DNA of 64,000 bases from the NCBI GenBank assembly GCA_963848675.1, contig CAWKEY010000045.1:35536-99535 (forward strand), read 5' to 3'. How positions within the stretch are numbered: the stretch's first letter is position 1; each line of letters opens with the position of its first letter. This DNA comes from CAWKEY01 sp963848675. GTDB taxonomy: Bacteria > Pseudomonadota > Gammaproteobacteria > Methylococcales > Methylomonadaceae. Below the pieces are notes generated by a model. It did not search any database, was not told where the DNA came from, and saw only the letters and a program-made list of their open reading frames with translations. A program made the translations under genes and the position numbers. Below are positions 49,590 through 59,302 of this stretch, piece by piece.

Positions 49590-50567
49590 ATGGGATCTGT
49601 AGACGTTTTTGTGCCATGTTATCGATACGGGCATTTTTTGAGGGAATGCGTGGAGAGTATCCTTGCACAAGAGGTTAATGTTCGTGTCCTGATTATAGAT
49701 GACGCATCGCCTGATAACACAGCTGAAGTTGCGGCTGAACTAGCTAAAGAAGATTCAAGGGTAAGTTTTTTGAAACATAAAGCTAACCTAGGTCATATTG
49801 CGACGTATAACGAAGGAATCGAATGGGCATCTGCGGACTTCATGTTGCTTCTTTCGGCGGATGATTACCTGCTGCCTGGATCACTCAGTCGAGCAGTAAA
49901 CCTTATGAATGGGCATCCCGAGGTCGGGTTCGTATTCGGAGAAGCGATTGTACAATTCGAAGAAGAAACGTCGCCTAAACATGAACCAAAAATTCCTAAA
50001 TATGGAGAAGTAGAAATTGAACGGATACTTAAGGGAATCGAATTTATAGAACTGGCTGGACCTTCGAACATCGTACACACTCCAACGGCTGTGGTGCGAA
50101 CCGAGCTGCAAAAACGGGTCGGCGGATACCATCCAGACTTGCCCCATAGTGGAGACCAGGAAATGTGGCTGAGATTGGCGGCCTATGCGTCGGTTGGTTT
50201 CCTGTCAGTTAAACAAGCCGTTTATCGTCGGCATTCGGCCAACATGTCGTTGGCATATACGTCCGCGAACTGGTTGCCGGATCTTGTGCAACGACGCGCG
50301 GCCTTGGATCGGTTCTTTGAATCGTGCGGCAGCATCTTGCCCGATGCTCCGCGCCTATCCAGGCGGCTATCGTGGCAACTAGCCTGTATCGCCGTGAGTT
50401 ATGCGAGTTCTGCATTCAACGAGGGCGACTTCGAAGCCTCGGGGGCGATATGCGAGTTCGCCCGCGGCATCGCCCCGAAAGTAAATTGGTCGGTGCCATG
50501 GATCAAGTTTGCGTTAAAACAGCGCATTGGGAGGAGGGCATGGCGTGCTTTACAGAGGGTAGCCTGA
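49590..50567 (+). CDS. Glycosyltransferase family 2
   Basis: 325 residues, intact. SVDVFVPCYRYGHFLRECVE, LIIDDASPDNTAEVAAEL and LLLSADDYLLPGS give the GT-A core with its acidic metal site. GDQEMWLRLAAYASVGFL is the acceptor-side block. Next gene starts 90 bases on. One of the repeat-unit assembling enzymes; the sugar cannot be named. Confidence 0.88.
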   Translation: MGSVDVFVPCYRYGHFLRECVESILAQEVNVRVLIIDDASPDNTAEVAAELAKEDSRVSFLKHKANLGHIATYNEGIEWASADFMLLLSADDYLLPGSLSRAVNLMNGHPEVGFVFGEAIVQFEEETSPKHEPKIPKYGEVEIERILKGIEFIELAGPSNIVHTPTAVVRTELQKRVGGYHPDLPHSGDQEMWLRLAAYASVGFLSVKQAVYRRHSANMSLAYTSANWLPDLVQRRAALDRFFESCGSILPDAPRLSRRLSWQLACIAVSYASSAFNEGDFEASGAICEFARGIAPKVNWSVPWIKFALKQRIGRRAWRALQRVA

Positions 50568-50657
50568 GATATACGATAAGTGACATCAAGTGGACCATGG
50601 GCCTATTTCCAATCCTGAACCGAGTCGCAAAACCGGACGGCATTCGAGTGAAGAAAG

Positions 50658-51896
50658 ATGATAAGTGTCATGACTGATCCGACAGTTTCCGTTGTTATGA
50701 GCGTCTATAATGGCAAGATGTTCTTGCTTGAATCGATAAATAGCATCTTATCCCAAAGTTTTAGCGATTTCGAATTCATTATTATCGATGATGGATCGAC
50801 GGATGGCTCGTCCGAGCTACTTGATAGCTATAGTCATCGAGACAGGCGAGTCAGGATTATTCATCAGGCAAATTGCGGGCTAAGCGACGCTTTGAATCGC
50901 GGCGCAAGCATTGCGCGCGGCAAGTATATTGCGCGAATGGATGCGGATGATATTTCGATGAATGATCGCCTGAGCCGACAGGTAGATGCATTGGAAAAAC
51001 ATCCGGACATTGGGGTTATTGGGGGAGCGATAGAAATAATAGATTCTCGGAATAACATCTTCGGGGTACGCCGTTTCCCGACAAGCGACCACATGATACG
51101 CATGGATCTTTTCAGCGGATCCTGTGCCCTGTCCCATCCGACGGTAATGATGAGGACCGAAGTATTCATGCGGGTCGGAGGGTACCGGGGGATTGTGGTC
51201 GATGCAGAGGATTACGACCTTTGGCTCAGGATCGCCGAACATTCCAAGTTGGCAAACCTTAAAGCTCCGGTTCTCAAGTACCGGTCCCATTTAGGTCAAG
51301 TGTCCGTGCAAAAATTCAGACGTCAAGCGCTTTCCACCCTCGCCGCTATCGCGGCAGCCGAGGTGAGACGCAGCGGAGACTTTGATCCCCTTGATCATGC
51401 GGTCGAGATCGATTCCTCCGTATTCGAGCAATTAGGCCAGGATTATACGTCGCAATGTGCTGCCATAGCGAGAGGTTATAGAGCTTGCATAAGCAGCATG
51501 ACCGAAGCCGGGGAATATGGAGCCGCTATCAAATTAATGGAGGAATTCTTATATTCGTCGGAGTGTGCTTATGCACCGAAATCAGTAAGCGGTGATCTAT
51601 TCCTGAGTCGGTCGCATTTATATTGGCACACAAGGGATTATGGAAAAAGTATTGGAAGTGCTGTCAAGGCGCTGGCCTATAATCCAATGATGTTGGCGCG
51701 GCCAATAAAGCGTCTGTTTGCCAGGTGCGGTGTAAACCTACGTTTTGACGTTACAATACACCAAGCAAAAAATGCGCTCGCGATGCTAACGTCAAAGCTA
51801 TTTAGGCGGGGTAACAGTCGGTCGGGCTATCATCTTAAAGAAACTGCCGTTGACGAGTCGGGTACAACGTCATCTAAACCCACACCTCGAAATTAG
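50658..51896 (+). CDS. Glycosyltransferase family 2 with C-terminal extension
   Basis: 412 residues. VSVVMSVYNGKMFLLESI, FIIIDDGSTDGSSELLDSY and YIARMDADDISMNDRLSRQ are the GT2 core, followed by DAEDYDLWLRIAEH. The last ~150 residues (from AEVRRSGDFDPLD) form a helical tail with TPR-like character not needed for catalysis; it may bind partners. Intact. Ends 51896, followed by a gene-free stretch. Confidence 0.87.
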   Translation: MISVMTDPTVSVVMSVYNGKMFLLESINSILSQSFSDFEFIIIDDGSTDGSSELLDSYSHRDRRVRIIHQANCGLSDALNRGASIARGKYIARMDADDISMNDRLSRQVDALEKHPDIGVIGGAIEIIDSRNNIFGVRRFPTSDHMIRMDLFSGSCALSHPTVMMRTEVFMRVGGYRGIVVDAEDYDLWLRIAEHSKLANLKAPVLKYRSHLGQVSVQKFRRQALSTLAAIAAAEVRRSGDFDPLDHAVEIDSSVFEQLGQDYTSQCAAIARGYRACISSMTEAGEYGAAIKLMEEFLYSSECAYAPKSVSGDLFLSRSHLYWHTRDYGKSIGSAVKALAYNPMMLARPIKRLFARCGVNLRFDVTIHQAKNALAMLTSKLFRRGNSRSGYHLKETAVDESGTTSSKPTPRN

Positions 51897-52258
51897 GATG
51901 CTCACCTTGACGTTATTGCATTTGCAGTTCATATGTAGGCGGGTTATGTGCGTCGGAGCGGGGAAGTTAACGGGGTGGCGCGATCGTCTGTGCGGCGCGC
52001 TCTTGGCGGTACCCTAGAGAACGGTGCTACTATGAAGGTTCAAGCCGCAATAGACACTTATGGCACAAAGAACGCCGGCTGCGCGAAGCGGCTTATCACT
52101 GGATACTGTTCGACGTGCTGCAATGTCGATATTGTCCGTCTTTTTGAAATCCGAATGGGTTTCAGGCCCGATATTACCGAATTTAGAGTCTACCCGAGTC
52201 GGTTTGCCGCCGCGGTCGTGTGCGGATGATCTGGCCCAACGGGTAATCGGGAGTTGCT
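51897..52258. other. Gap with broken coding remnants
   Basis: 362 bases between two glycosyltransferases. Short overlapping frames exist but none begins with a ribosome binding site or resembles a known protein. Codon use looks coding-like, so a decayed gene is possible. Confidence 0.4.
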
Positions 52259-53345
52259 ATGAAAATAACTTTTGTTCTACCGATCGCAGACTGGGGGGGA
52301 GGGTGTCGTGTCGTTGCGACTTACGCGCACCAGCTTGCGCAATGGGGTCACGACGTGGTCGTTGTCCACCGGTCGCCTACTTTACGCAGCCGTCTATCCT
52401 TGACGCTATCACATTTCTTTAGCACTTCACGCGGGGAACGCGCCCGCTCGCATCTCGACGCGCTGAATGTGCCACAAATTCGTCTCTTCGAAAACCGGGT
52501 GGTCGCCGACGCCGACATTCCCGATGCGGACGTAGTAATTGCCACCGGCTGGAGTACTGCCCAGGAAGTGCTGGCCCTTTCTCCTCGGAAAGGAGCGAAG
52601 GCCTACTTCTTACAGCATTACGAGGTGGTTTTGACAACGCGCCGATAGAACAGGTTAAGGAAACGTGGACCTACCCGATGCGCAAAATTGTTGTAGCTCC
52701 GTGGCTGCAGGAAATCGCCAAGACTGAGTTCGGTGACACCGCGGCCATCTTGGTACCCAACGGGGTAGACACTGAACTGTTTACTGTGCCGCCTCGACTT
52801 AAGTGCGCTGTTCCAACCGCAGGTTTTGTTTTCTCCCATGTTGGCTTCAAAGGGTCGGACATTGCCATCAAGGCGTTTGAGATAATCCGGAAAGAAATCC
52901 TGGCCTGCGGCTGGTCTCATTTGGTAATTCGTGGCGCCGTAGTTTGAGAAATGGACCCTCCCTACCAAAAAACACAGAATACCAAGTACTTCCCCCTCAA
53001 GGCAGCATTCGTGACCAGTACGCACGATGTGATGTGTGGGTGTGTGCTAGTCGAAGCGAAGGGTTCGGGTTGCCAATGCTAGAGGCCATGGCCTGCCGGA
53101 CGCCCGTGGTTTCGACGCCGACCGGGATTGCTCCATTGTTAGCCGAACAAGGAGGGCTTCAGATAGGGGCACATGATGATCCGCAAGGGCTTGCACGTCA
53201 GATACGCCATGTCCTCGATCTTCCCGCGGAAGATTGGTTGGCGCTCTCGCAGCAGGCTCATGCCACAGCGCAGCAGTATGGTCAGGAAGAGGCCGCATTG
53301 CGCTTTGAGCGGGCTTTGAAAATGGTAGCTTCGGAAAAGCAGTAA
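52259..53345 (+). CDS. Glycosyltransferase family 4, two frameshifts
   Basis: About 362 residues. The N-terminal GT-B domain (MKITFVLPIADWGGGCRVVA; AHQLAQWGHDVVVVHRSP) is in frame to KAYFLQHYEVV near 52,620. Then a shift leads to NAPIEQVKETWTYPMRKIVV and ILVPNGVDTELFTVPP, and a second shift near 52,940 leads to YQVLPPQGSIRDQYARCDVW and the EX7E-like SRSEGFGLPMLEAMACRTPVV donor site. It retains all family landmarks across three frames. The next element is the ISAzo13-type insertion. Confidence 0.8.
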
Positions 53346-53456
53346 TCATGGGGCTTTTCAGCAGCCAGCTTGGCAGCGAGAGATTATCGAATACCAATAG
53401 CCTTATCGCATATCCCGGTTATGAGGGTTATTGATCCAATGAATGCTCTAAGGCCA

Positions 53457-54729
53457 TGTAACAAAATAAATCTGTCGTTCTATGAAAGTAGTGCTATGTT
53501 TATAGCATGGACAATTCTGCAGTCAAAAAGCGTTTCGAAAAACTTACACCCTTTCTTGATGAACGGTTACGCCGTTTAGTAGCGGGTGCGGAAGCGCTTG
53601 CGATTGGAAGAGGTGGTATCACGGTCGTTTCGCGTGAAACGGGTTTATGTCGGGAATCGATCCGGAGCGGTTGTCAGGAACTTGAACAAGCGGCTAAATT
53701 ATCTCCGGGCCGCATTCGAAAAGCGGGAGCGGGACGCAAACGGACAACCGATCAAGACCCCTCTTTAAGAACGGATTTGGAACGCTTGGTCGATCCTGTG
53801 ACAAGGGGCGACCCGGAATCACCGTTGCGCTGGACGTGTAAAAGCACACGACAACTGGCAGACGCGCTCATTGGCATGGGGCACAAAACCAGTCATCGTA
53901 TGGTGAGCGAATTGCTCCATGAATTGGGATATAGCTTGCAGAGTAATCGGAAGACCTTGGAAGGGAATTCACACCCGGATCGAAACGTACAGTTCGAACA
54001 CATCTATCATCAAGTGAAGGTCTTTCAGAGTAACGGCGACCCGGTGATCTCGGTGGATACCAAAAAGAAAGAACTGGTGGGCAATTTCAAACAAGAGGGC
54101 CAAGAATGGCAACCGGCTGGCCAACCGGAATCGGTGCAGGTGCATGATTTTCAAGATGCCGAGCTTGGAAAAGTGGCGCCTTATGGTGTGTATGACCCAA
54201 CGCTCAACGTGGGTTGGGTCAATGTCGGCACGGATCATGACACTTCTCAATTCGCCGTCGAAAGTATTAGTCGATGGTGGCGTTCCATGGGGGGTGCTTG
54301 TTACCCAAAAGCCCAGCGATTGTTGATTACGGCCGATGGTGGCGGAAGCAACGGCTCTCGGGTACGTTTATGGAAACGCGAATTGCAGGAGCTTGCCACT
54401 GAACTTGGAATTGCTATCAGCGTTTGCCATTACCCGCCGGGAACCAGTAAGTGGAATAAGATTGAACACCGCCTGTTTTCATATATCACTCTGAATTGGC
54501 GGGGGAGACCTTTGGTGAGTCACGAAGTTGTCGTCAATTTGATTGCATCGACCACCAATCGCAAAGGGCTGCGGGTCTACTGTGAACTGGATAACGGCGA
54601 ATATCCCAAAGGCATCAAGGTCACGGATGCCGAAATGGAAGCACTTAAACTGGATCGACATGCGTTCCATGGCGAATGGAGCTATACGATCTCACCATAA
54701 ATCTTGTTTGGCAGGGTTATTTTGTTACA
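53457..54729 (+). mobile_element. ISAzo13-type insertion sequence
   Basis: About 1.27 kb. Imperfect terminal inverted repeats: tgtaacaaaataaatctg at 53457-53474 and cagggttattttgttaca at 54712-54729 (its complement, two mismatches). They bracket one transposase gene. The flanks (gctctaaggcca on the left, gctcctaacaat on the right) are similar but not an exact target duplication. The right end overlaps the start of the ligase gene. Confidence 0.75.
53507..54700 (+). CDS. ISAzo13-family transposase
   Basis: 397 residues, intact. DNA-binding helix-turn-helix in residues ~30-65 (GITVVSRETGLCRESIRSG), then RLVDPVTRGDPESPLRWTCKS and TRQLADALIGMGHKTSHRM. The catalytic core has an Asp in VISVDTKKKELVGNFK, an Asp in LLITADGGGSNGSRVRLWK, and a Glu region in CHYPPGTSKWNKIEHRLFS, a DDE-type arrangement. 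ATG 53507 chosen because it is the first in frame. An intact transposase implies a recent arrival. Confidence 0.93.
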   Translation: MDNSAVKKRFEKLTPFLDERLRRLVAGAEALAIGRGGITVVSRETGLCRESIRSGCQELEQAAKLSPGRIRKAGAGRKRTTDQDPSLRTDLERLVDPVTRGDPESPLRWTCKSTRQLADALIGMGHKTSHRMVSELLHELGYSLQSNRKTLEGNSHPDRNVQFEHIYHQVKVFQSNGDPVISVDTKKKELVGNFKQEGQEWQPAGQPESVQVHDFQDAELGKVAPYGVYDPTLNVGWVNVGTDHDTSQFAVESISRWWRSMGGACYPKAQRLLITADGGGSNGSRVRLWKRELQELATELGIAISVCHYPPGTSKWNKIEHRLFSYITLNWRGRPLVSHEVVVNLIASTTNRKGLRVYCELDNGEYPKGIKVTDAEMEALKLDRHAFHGEWSYTISP

Positions 54730-56095
54730 GCTCCTAACAATAATTACGTTATTTCCGTTGATAATTTTGGTCTTGTTTGCTCCGTCCCGTTGGGTACTGG
54801 TGGGGGTGTTCGGCGGCGTTCTGTATATGACGCTGGGACAGGCGGTTGATGTTGCGGGACTGAATATTTTTCCGACTCGCGCTTTGACCCTTGCCGCTTT
54901 TGTTCGTGTGATGATTCGCGGTGAGTGGTCGGTATCCATGCTCAATGGCATCGACAAGATTCTATTACTGACTTTTGGTTACCAAGCTGCTGTGTTCATC
55001 CTGAATGGAAATGGTAGTCCGATCAATATGATCGGTCAATTTGCAGACCTCACGCTTGCATATTTTACGGGGAGGGGCCTCCTCCGCTCCTTTGATGATC
55101 TTGAATGGTTTCTTCGTGCGCTCGCATTCTTGCTTATTCCCTACGTCGCATTCCTATATCTGGAATCATTAAATGGAAATAATCCATTTGCCGTTATCGG
55201 AGCGGAAGCTGGTCACGTCATTCGTAATGGTCGGCCTCGGTGTGCCGGCAGTTTTGTACATCCCTCAATCCTCGGAACCTTCGGTGGCAGCTTCTTGCCT
55301 TTATTTATTGCATTGTCGTTGCGACGGTCGAGCCGTTTCATCGGTATTTTGGGAATCTTGCTCTGCTTGGCCATCGTGTTTTTCTCGAATTCGGGTGGGC
55401 CTGCGAGTTGTGCAATGCTGGCAGTGGTGGGTTGGCTGTTCTGGTTTCTGCGGTCGAAGATATCGGTGGTCAGGGCTTCGATCTTCTGGGGATTGGTGGT
55501 ACTTGGCTTCACGATGAAAGCGCCGCTATGGTATCTACCTGCTAAGATGAGCGCTATAACAGGCGGCGATGGATGGCATAGGTCCTATTTGATGGATGTC
55601 GCATTTCGCGATATAGATCGATGGTGGTTGGCCGGCATGTCGGTGCTTGAAACCAAGGACTGGTTTCCTTATTTAGTCTCCACTGGGGGAGCTGACATAA
55701 TCAATAACTATATAGGCATCGGTATATCAGCCGGGGTAATAGCGACTGGGCTATTTTGTTATTTATTGGTTCGCGCGTTTGGTTGTTTAGGAAAAGCGTT
55801 AGCTGCAGTTCGTATGCAAGCACCTTCGCGTATCGATAAGGAGATCATGCTTTGGGCCTTGGGCGTTGTGCTTTCAATTCATGTATTCAATTGGTTTGGA
55901 ATGGTTTATTTCGACCAGTATAACGTTGTTTTCTTCATGCAATTGGCGGCGATATCGACGCTCTCGCATGCCTGTATCAGTGAGCCGTCAATGCAAACAA
56001 CCCGGGAAGAGAGCTTTTTGCGTGACACAAGGGAAAAACGTTATCACCGGTACAGGTTGACTGCGGAAGGCGGAAATGGTGGCATTGTTCAATAA
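54704..56095 (+). CDS. O-antigen ligase/polymerase family membrane protein
   Basis: About 463 residues with ten or more hydrophobic helices (LLTIITLFPLIILVLFAPSRW, GILGILLCLAIVFFSNSGGP) and the large periplasmic loop with the NSGGPASCAML-type signature of Wzy/WaaL-like proteins. It would polymerise or ligate repeat units on the periplasmic face. The visible start (TTG 54704) lies inside the right end of the IS element, so the first ~9 codons are IS-derived. The native start may have been at 53420-53438 (MRVIDPMNALRP), now split off by the insertion. Expression could therefore be altered. Confidence 0.8.
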   Translation: MFGRVILLQLLTIITLFPLIILVLFAPSRWVLVGVFGGVLYMTLGQAVDVAGLNIFPTRALTLAAFVRVMIRGEWSVSMLNGIDKILLLTFGYQAAVFILNGNGSPINMIGQFADLTLAYFTGRGLLRSFDDLEWFLRALAFLLIPYVAFLYLESLNGNNPFAVIGAEAGHVIRNGRPRCAGSFVHPSILGTFGGSFLPLFIALSLRRSSRFIGILGILLCLAIVFFSNSGGPASCAMLAVVGWLFWFLRSKISVVRASIFWGLVVLGFTMKAPLWYLPAKMSAITGGDGWHRSYLMDVAFRDIDRWWLAGMSVLETKDWFPYLVSTGGADIINNYIGIGISAGVIATGLFCYLLVRAFGCLGKALAAVRMQAPSRIDKEIMLWALGVVLSIHVFNWFGMVYFDQYNVVFFMQLAAISTLSHACISEPSMQTTREESFLRDTREKRYHRYRLTAEGGNGGIVQ

Positions 56096-56194
56096 GCAGG
56101 AGTTGATCAAAGCCTGAGAGTGAAATATAAGTATCAAAAACAACTATTGTGACATTTATGTCATTCACTTTTTTAATGGTTTTCGGAAAATATA

Positions 56195-57223
56195 ATGCCT
56201 AAAAACACAGCTTACATGATTTTAGCCCACCATCAGCCGAATGCACTCTTGCGCTTACTGGAAAGCTTGAAAGCGCCATGGGCACAAGCCTTTGTCCATA
56301 TTGACCTAAAGGCCAACCGTGAACCGTTCGAGCAAGTCCTTCACTCTCGCAACGATTGCACGCTGATTGAAAAAAACCTGTCAGTTCCGATTTTTTGGGG
56401 TGGCTATAGTATGGTCGAAGCTACGTTCCGACTCTTACATTGCGCCTATCAGCACCCGCAGCATTTTGAGCGCTTTTCGTTGCTCTCGGGCGTCGATTTA
56501 CCAATCAAACCTCTTAACCTGATTGCTGACCGATTGAGTGGTAACGACGAAATCATCTCGGTTGATCGTATGCTTGATTCCCTCGGTAAGACCGATTTTG
56601 ACCGTCGTGCAAACCGGGTGTACCTAGGGGATGGGCCATTGCTGAATAAAAGGTCAAAGTTGTGGCTATTGCAGGGCATGGCTCGGATGCTAGAAGCGTG
56701 GTTACCTAACGAACCCTATCCTTGTTTGCCCGTCTTCTATGGTCCGCAGTGGTGGTGCCTAACCCGCGAAGCAGTTGATGAGGTTTTTGCTTTCGTGGAT
56801 CGCTATCCTGAGGTGATGCGCTGGTTCAAGCGGACCCGATGCCCAGACGAAATGGTCTTTCAGACCATCCTCAAAAGCAGCATACTTTCGGGAAACATCA
56901 GTTACGATTTGACCCGCGGCGACGAAGACCGCGAACCCATGTTGAACGGAACTCATTTTGTGGACTGGAGCAAGTCTAAACCCGACAGGCCTGCAATATT
57001 GACACTGGAGCATCTCCCGCTGCTGCTAGAAAGTGAGGCGTTATTCGGCCGGAAATTCGACGGTGAACAATCTTTGAGTTTGATCGTGGCCTTACAGGAA
57101 AAATTCCAGCAGCGCCACGCGTCGCCGTCGCCGCTCGAGAGCGCATCCCGCTCACGAATTCACAGCACGCATCGGGACTTGACCATAAATAACTCAGATG
57201 ATATTCGGGAAGGTGTCCAATGA
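56195..57223 (+). CDS. Beta-1,6-N-acetylglucosaminyltransferase-like (GT14)
   Basis: 342 residues, intact. AYMILAHHQPNALLRLLESL, AQAFVHIDLKANREPFEQVL, NLSVPIFWGGYSMVEATFRLL, LLSGVDLPIKPL and YGPQWWCLTREAVDEVF are the GT14/core-2 blocks; RCPDEMVFQTIL is the late acidic block. Bacterial members add GlcNAc or xylose branches to polysaccharides. Stop overlaps the next start by four bases (57220-57223), so translation is coupled. Confidence 0.9.
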   Translation: MPKNTAYMILAHHQPNALLRLLESLKAPWAQAFVHIDLKANREPFEQVLHSRNDCTLIEKNLSVPIFWGGYSMVEATFRLLHCAYQHPQHFERFSLLSGVDLPIKPLNLIADRLSGNDEIISVDRMLDSLGKTDFDRRANRVYLGDGPLLNKRSKLWLLQGMARMLEAWLPNEPYPCLPVFYGPQWWCLTREAVDEVFAFVDRYPEVMRWFKRTRCPDEMVFQTILKSSILSGNISYDLTRGDEDREPMLNGTHFVDWSKSKPDRPAILTLEHLPLLLESEALFGRKFDGEQSLSLIVALQEKFQQRHASPSPLESASRSRIHSTHRDLTINNSDDIREGVQ

Positions 57224-58347
57224 AAATTGTTTTTGTATGCAATGAATACCCGCCACGACCTCATGGAGGCATCGGAACATTTGTCGAGACCATGGCGCTC
57301 GGTCTTTCCGGACGAGGCCACATGGTATCTGTGGTTGGTCTGGCAGAAGCTGATGAGCAATACACAGATCAAGGCTTACAAATAGTGACACTGCGTAGGA
57401 ATAATATAAAGTATGTGGGGAACTTAATTTCACGATACCGACTACGAAAGTGGTTATCGGCTTATGCGCAAAAAGAGCAAGTTGATATCATCGAGGCACC
57501 AGAATACATGGGACTACTACCTTTCGGCTTTGATCACGGTGAAGTAGTAATTCGCTTGCATTTATCAGCTACGGCGATCGATGTTTCTTCTGGACGAAGG
57601 AAAGGGCGAGGCATAGAATTTTACGAAAGACGTACACTTCGTGCGAATTCCAACTGGATCGGCGTTTCCCATTACATAATGAAGCTGACTAAAGATATAT
57701 TCGATGTTGATCCGAAACATTCGACCGTGATCTATAATCCGGTCGCACCTTCTCCTCGAGACCTCCCGACGATGCCGACCCTACCGACCAAATATTTGCT
57801 CTACGCAAGTGCGCTCACACAGAGAAAAGGTGCGATAGTTGTTGCTAAAGCAGCGCGCGAGTTATTGGCTAAACGCACCGATCTGCACCTAGTTTATGTG
57901 GGTAATATTACCGAGGAAGGAGGTCATCCCATTACTGAGAATATTTTAAAAATTATTGGATCAGAATTCGCAGAACGGGTTCATTTTCTTGGTCATATGA
58001 GCCGTGAGCATGTTCTGGCATGTATGTCAAAAGCCAAAGTGTTCGTATTCCCCAGTAATCTTGAGGCGTTTGGGTTGGTGGTAGTGGAGGCAATGGATTG
58101 CGGCGTGCCGGTTGTATGCTCTAATTATCCTCCGCTAACTGAGATCGTAGAGGATGCTGTGACGGGACTGTTGGCTGATCCAACTTCTCCGCAGGATTTT
58201 ACTGAAAAGATTACCCGTATTCTGGATGACCCTGCATTCGCACAACTACTCGTTTCAAATGCAAAAACAATGGTTGCTCAGCGCTTTTCATTGGAAACCT
58301 GCCTTAACGAGACAGAGAGATTCTATAAAGAATGCTTGAAGCATTGA
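57220..58347 (+). CDS. Glycosyltransferase family 4
   Basis: 375 residues, intact, last gene of the plus-strand EPS run. GT-B start MKIVFVCNEYPPRPHGGIGT, YNPVAPSPRDLP and the donor-binding FVFPSNLEAFGLVVVEAMDC (E-x7-E) identify the family. It transfers a nucleotide-activated hexose with retention of configuration. ATG 57220 sits in the ATGA overlap with the GT14 gene. The decayed IS3-type element starts within ten bases of the stop codon. Confidence 0.92.
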   Translation: MKIVFVCNEYPPRPHGGIGTFVETMALGLSGRGHMVSVVGLAEADEQYTDQGLQIVTLRRNNIKYVGNLISRYRLRKWLSAYAQKEQVDIIEAPEYMGLLPFGFDHGEVVIRLHLSATAIDVSSGRRKGRGIEFYERRTLRANSNWIGVSHYIMKLTKDIFDVDPKHSTVIYNPVAPSPRDLPTMPTLPTKYLLYASALTQRKGAIVVAKAARELLAKRTDLHLVYVGNITEEGGHPITENILKIIGSEFAERVHFLGHMSREHVLACMSKAKVFVFPSNLEAFGLVVVEAMDCGVPVVCSNYPPLTEIVEDAVTGLLADPTSPQDFTEKITRILDDPAFAQLLVSNAKTMVAQRFSLETCLNETERFYKECLKH

Positions 58348-58349
58348 AT

Positions 58350-59245
58350 TGCTGGACAGGTTAAGGTTAACAAGATAGCACTCAATTTTGTCCTGCCTAG
58401 CAGTCTTGGTGTGTGTTGGCAATAGTATGGAGTCGAAAGCGTTAAGCTACAGTCATTAATTTCATGAAATATTGCTTGGTAAATGCGGCAGGGGACAAGA
58501 ATCCCCAGCCGCGCTTGTTTACGTTGCCGGTTATAAAATCCTTCGATATATTCGGTAATTTCCTGTTTAGCCTTGTGACGTTTTAGGTACTGGCAGTGGT
58601 GTGCCAGTCCATTTTTCAACGTACCCCAGAAATTTTCCAGAGAAGAGTTATCCCAACAATCGCCTTTACGGCCATAGCCTGCAAGGTCGTGCTGCAAACG
58701 GCTTGGGCCGTAAGACCCCCGCGTCCTTTGATGGGCAGATTGTATTTCCAGCGCCAGGCGCGCATTTTCAACGTTTCTTGGCGAAAGTGGCCGCCCTAAC
58801 CAGGCGTAATAGCCACTTTCCGAAACCCCAAGAACCCGGCACAGTACTGCTGCCGGATAATCGCTCCGCCATTCTTTAATCCGGCATGCTTCATGCTGAC
58901 GTCCTCACGAAGTATGCCAAGCATTTTTTAACAGGTCACGCTCATTTTGACTTCGGCCAACTCCCGTTTTAGTGTCGCCAGTTCAAGCTCCAATCCACTC
59001 AAGAGTTTCTGGCCTTTACCGACTTCCCCAAGCTTACCCTGGCGGGGCAGCCGCTACCCAATTCTTCAGTCTCCCTTTTGGTAGCGAAAGACGATTAAAT
59101 ATTTCAGTTAATGTTAAGTTATCTTCCAGATATAACCGTACCGCTTGGCTTCTAAACTCAGGGTTGTAAGCCACTTTTGGTAATCGTTGCATATGTCCTC
59201 CCTTTCTTCTCATTTTATCGAAGCTTTGGACTCTATACTTTACAT
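58350..59245 (-). mobile_element. Decayed IS3-family element
   Basis: On the minus strand, reading from about 59,191 (MQRLPKVAYNPEFRSQAVRL, a typical orfA start) toward 58,370. The C-terminal piece carries GRKGDCWDNSSLENFWGTLK and HKAKQEITEYIEGFYNRQRK, the end of an IS3 DDE transposase. The two are joined only across several frame breaks (near 58,700, 58,800 and 58,920), so no complete transposase is encoded. The ends are not defined: gctggacaggttaagg at 58,351 may be one end. Boundaries approximate. Confidence 0.7.
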
Positions 59246-59302
59246 CTTACCTCATTGTCGCAAAAGTATGTCAAAGACAATCGTAGGGCGGAGGAAATCC
59301 GC

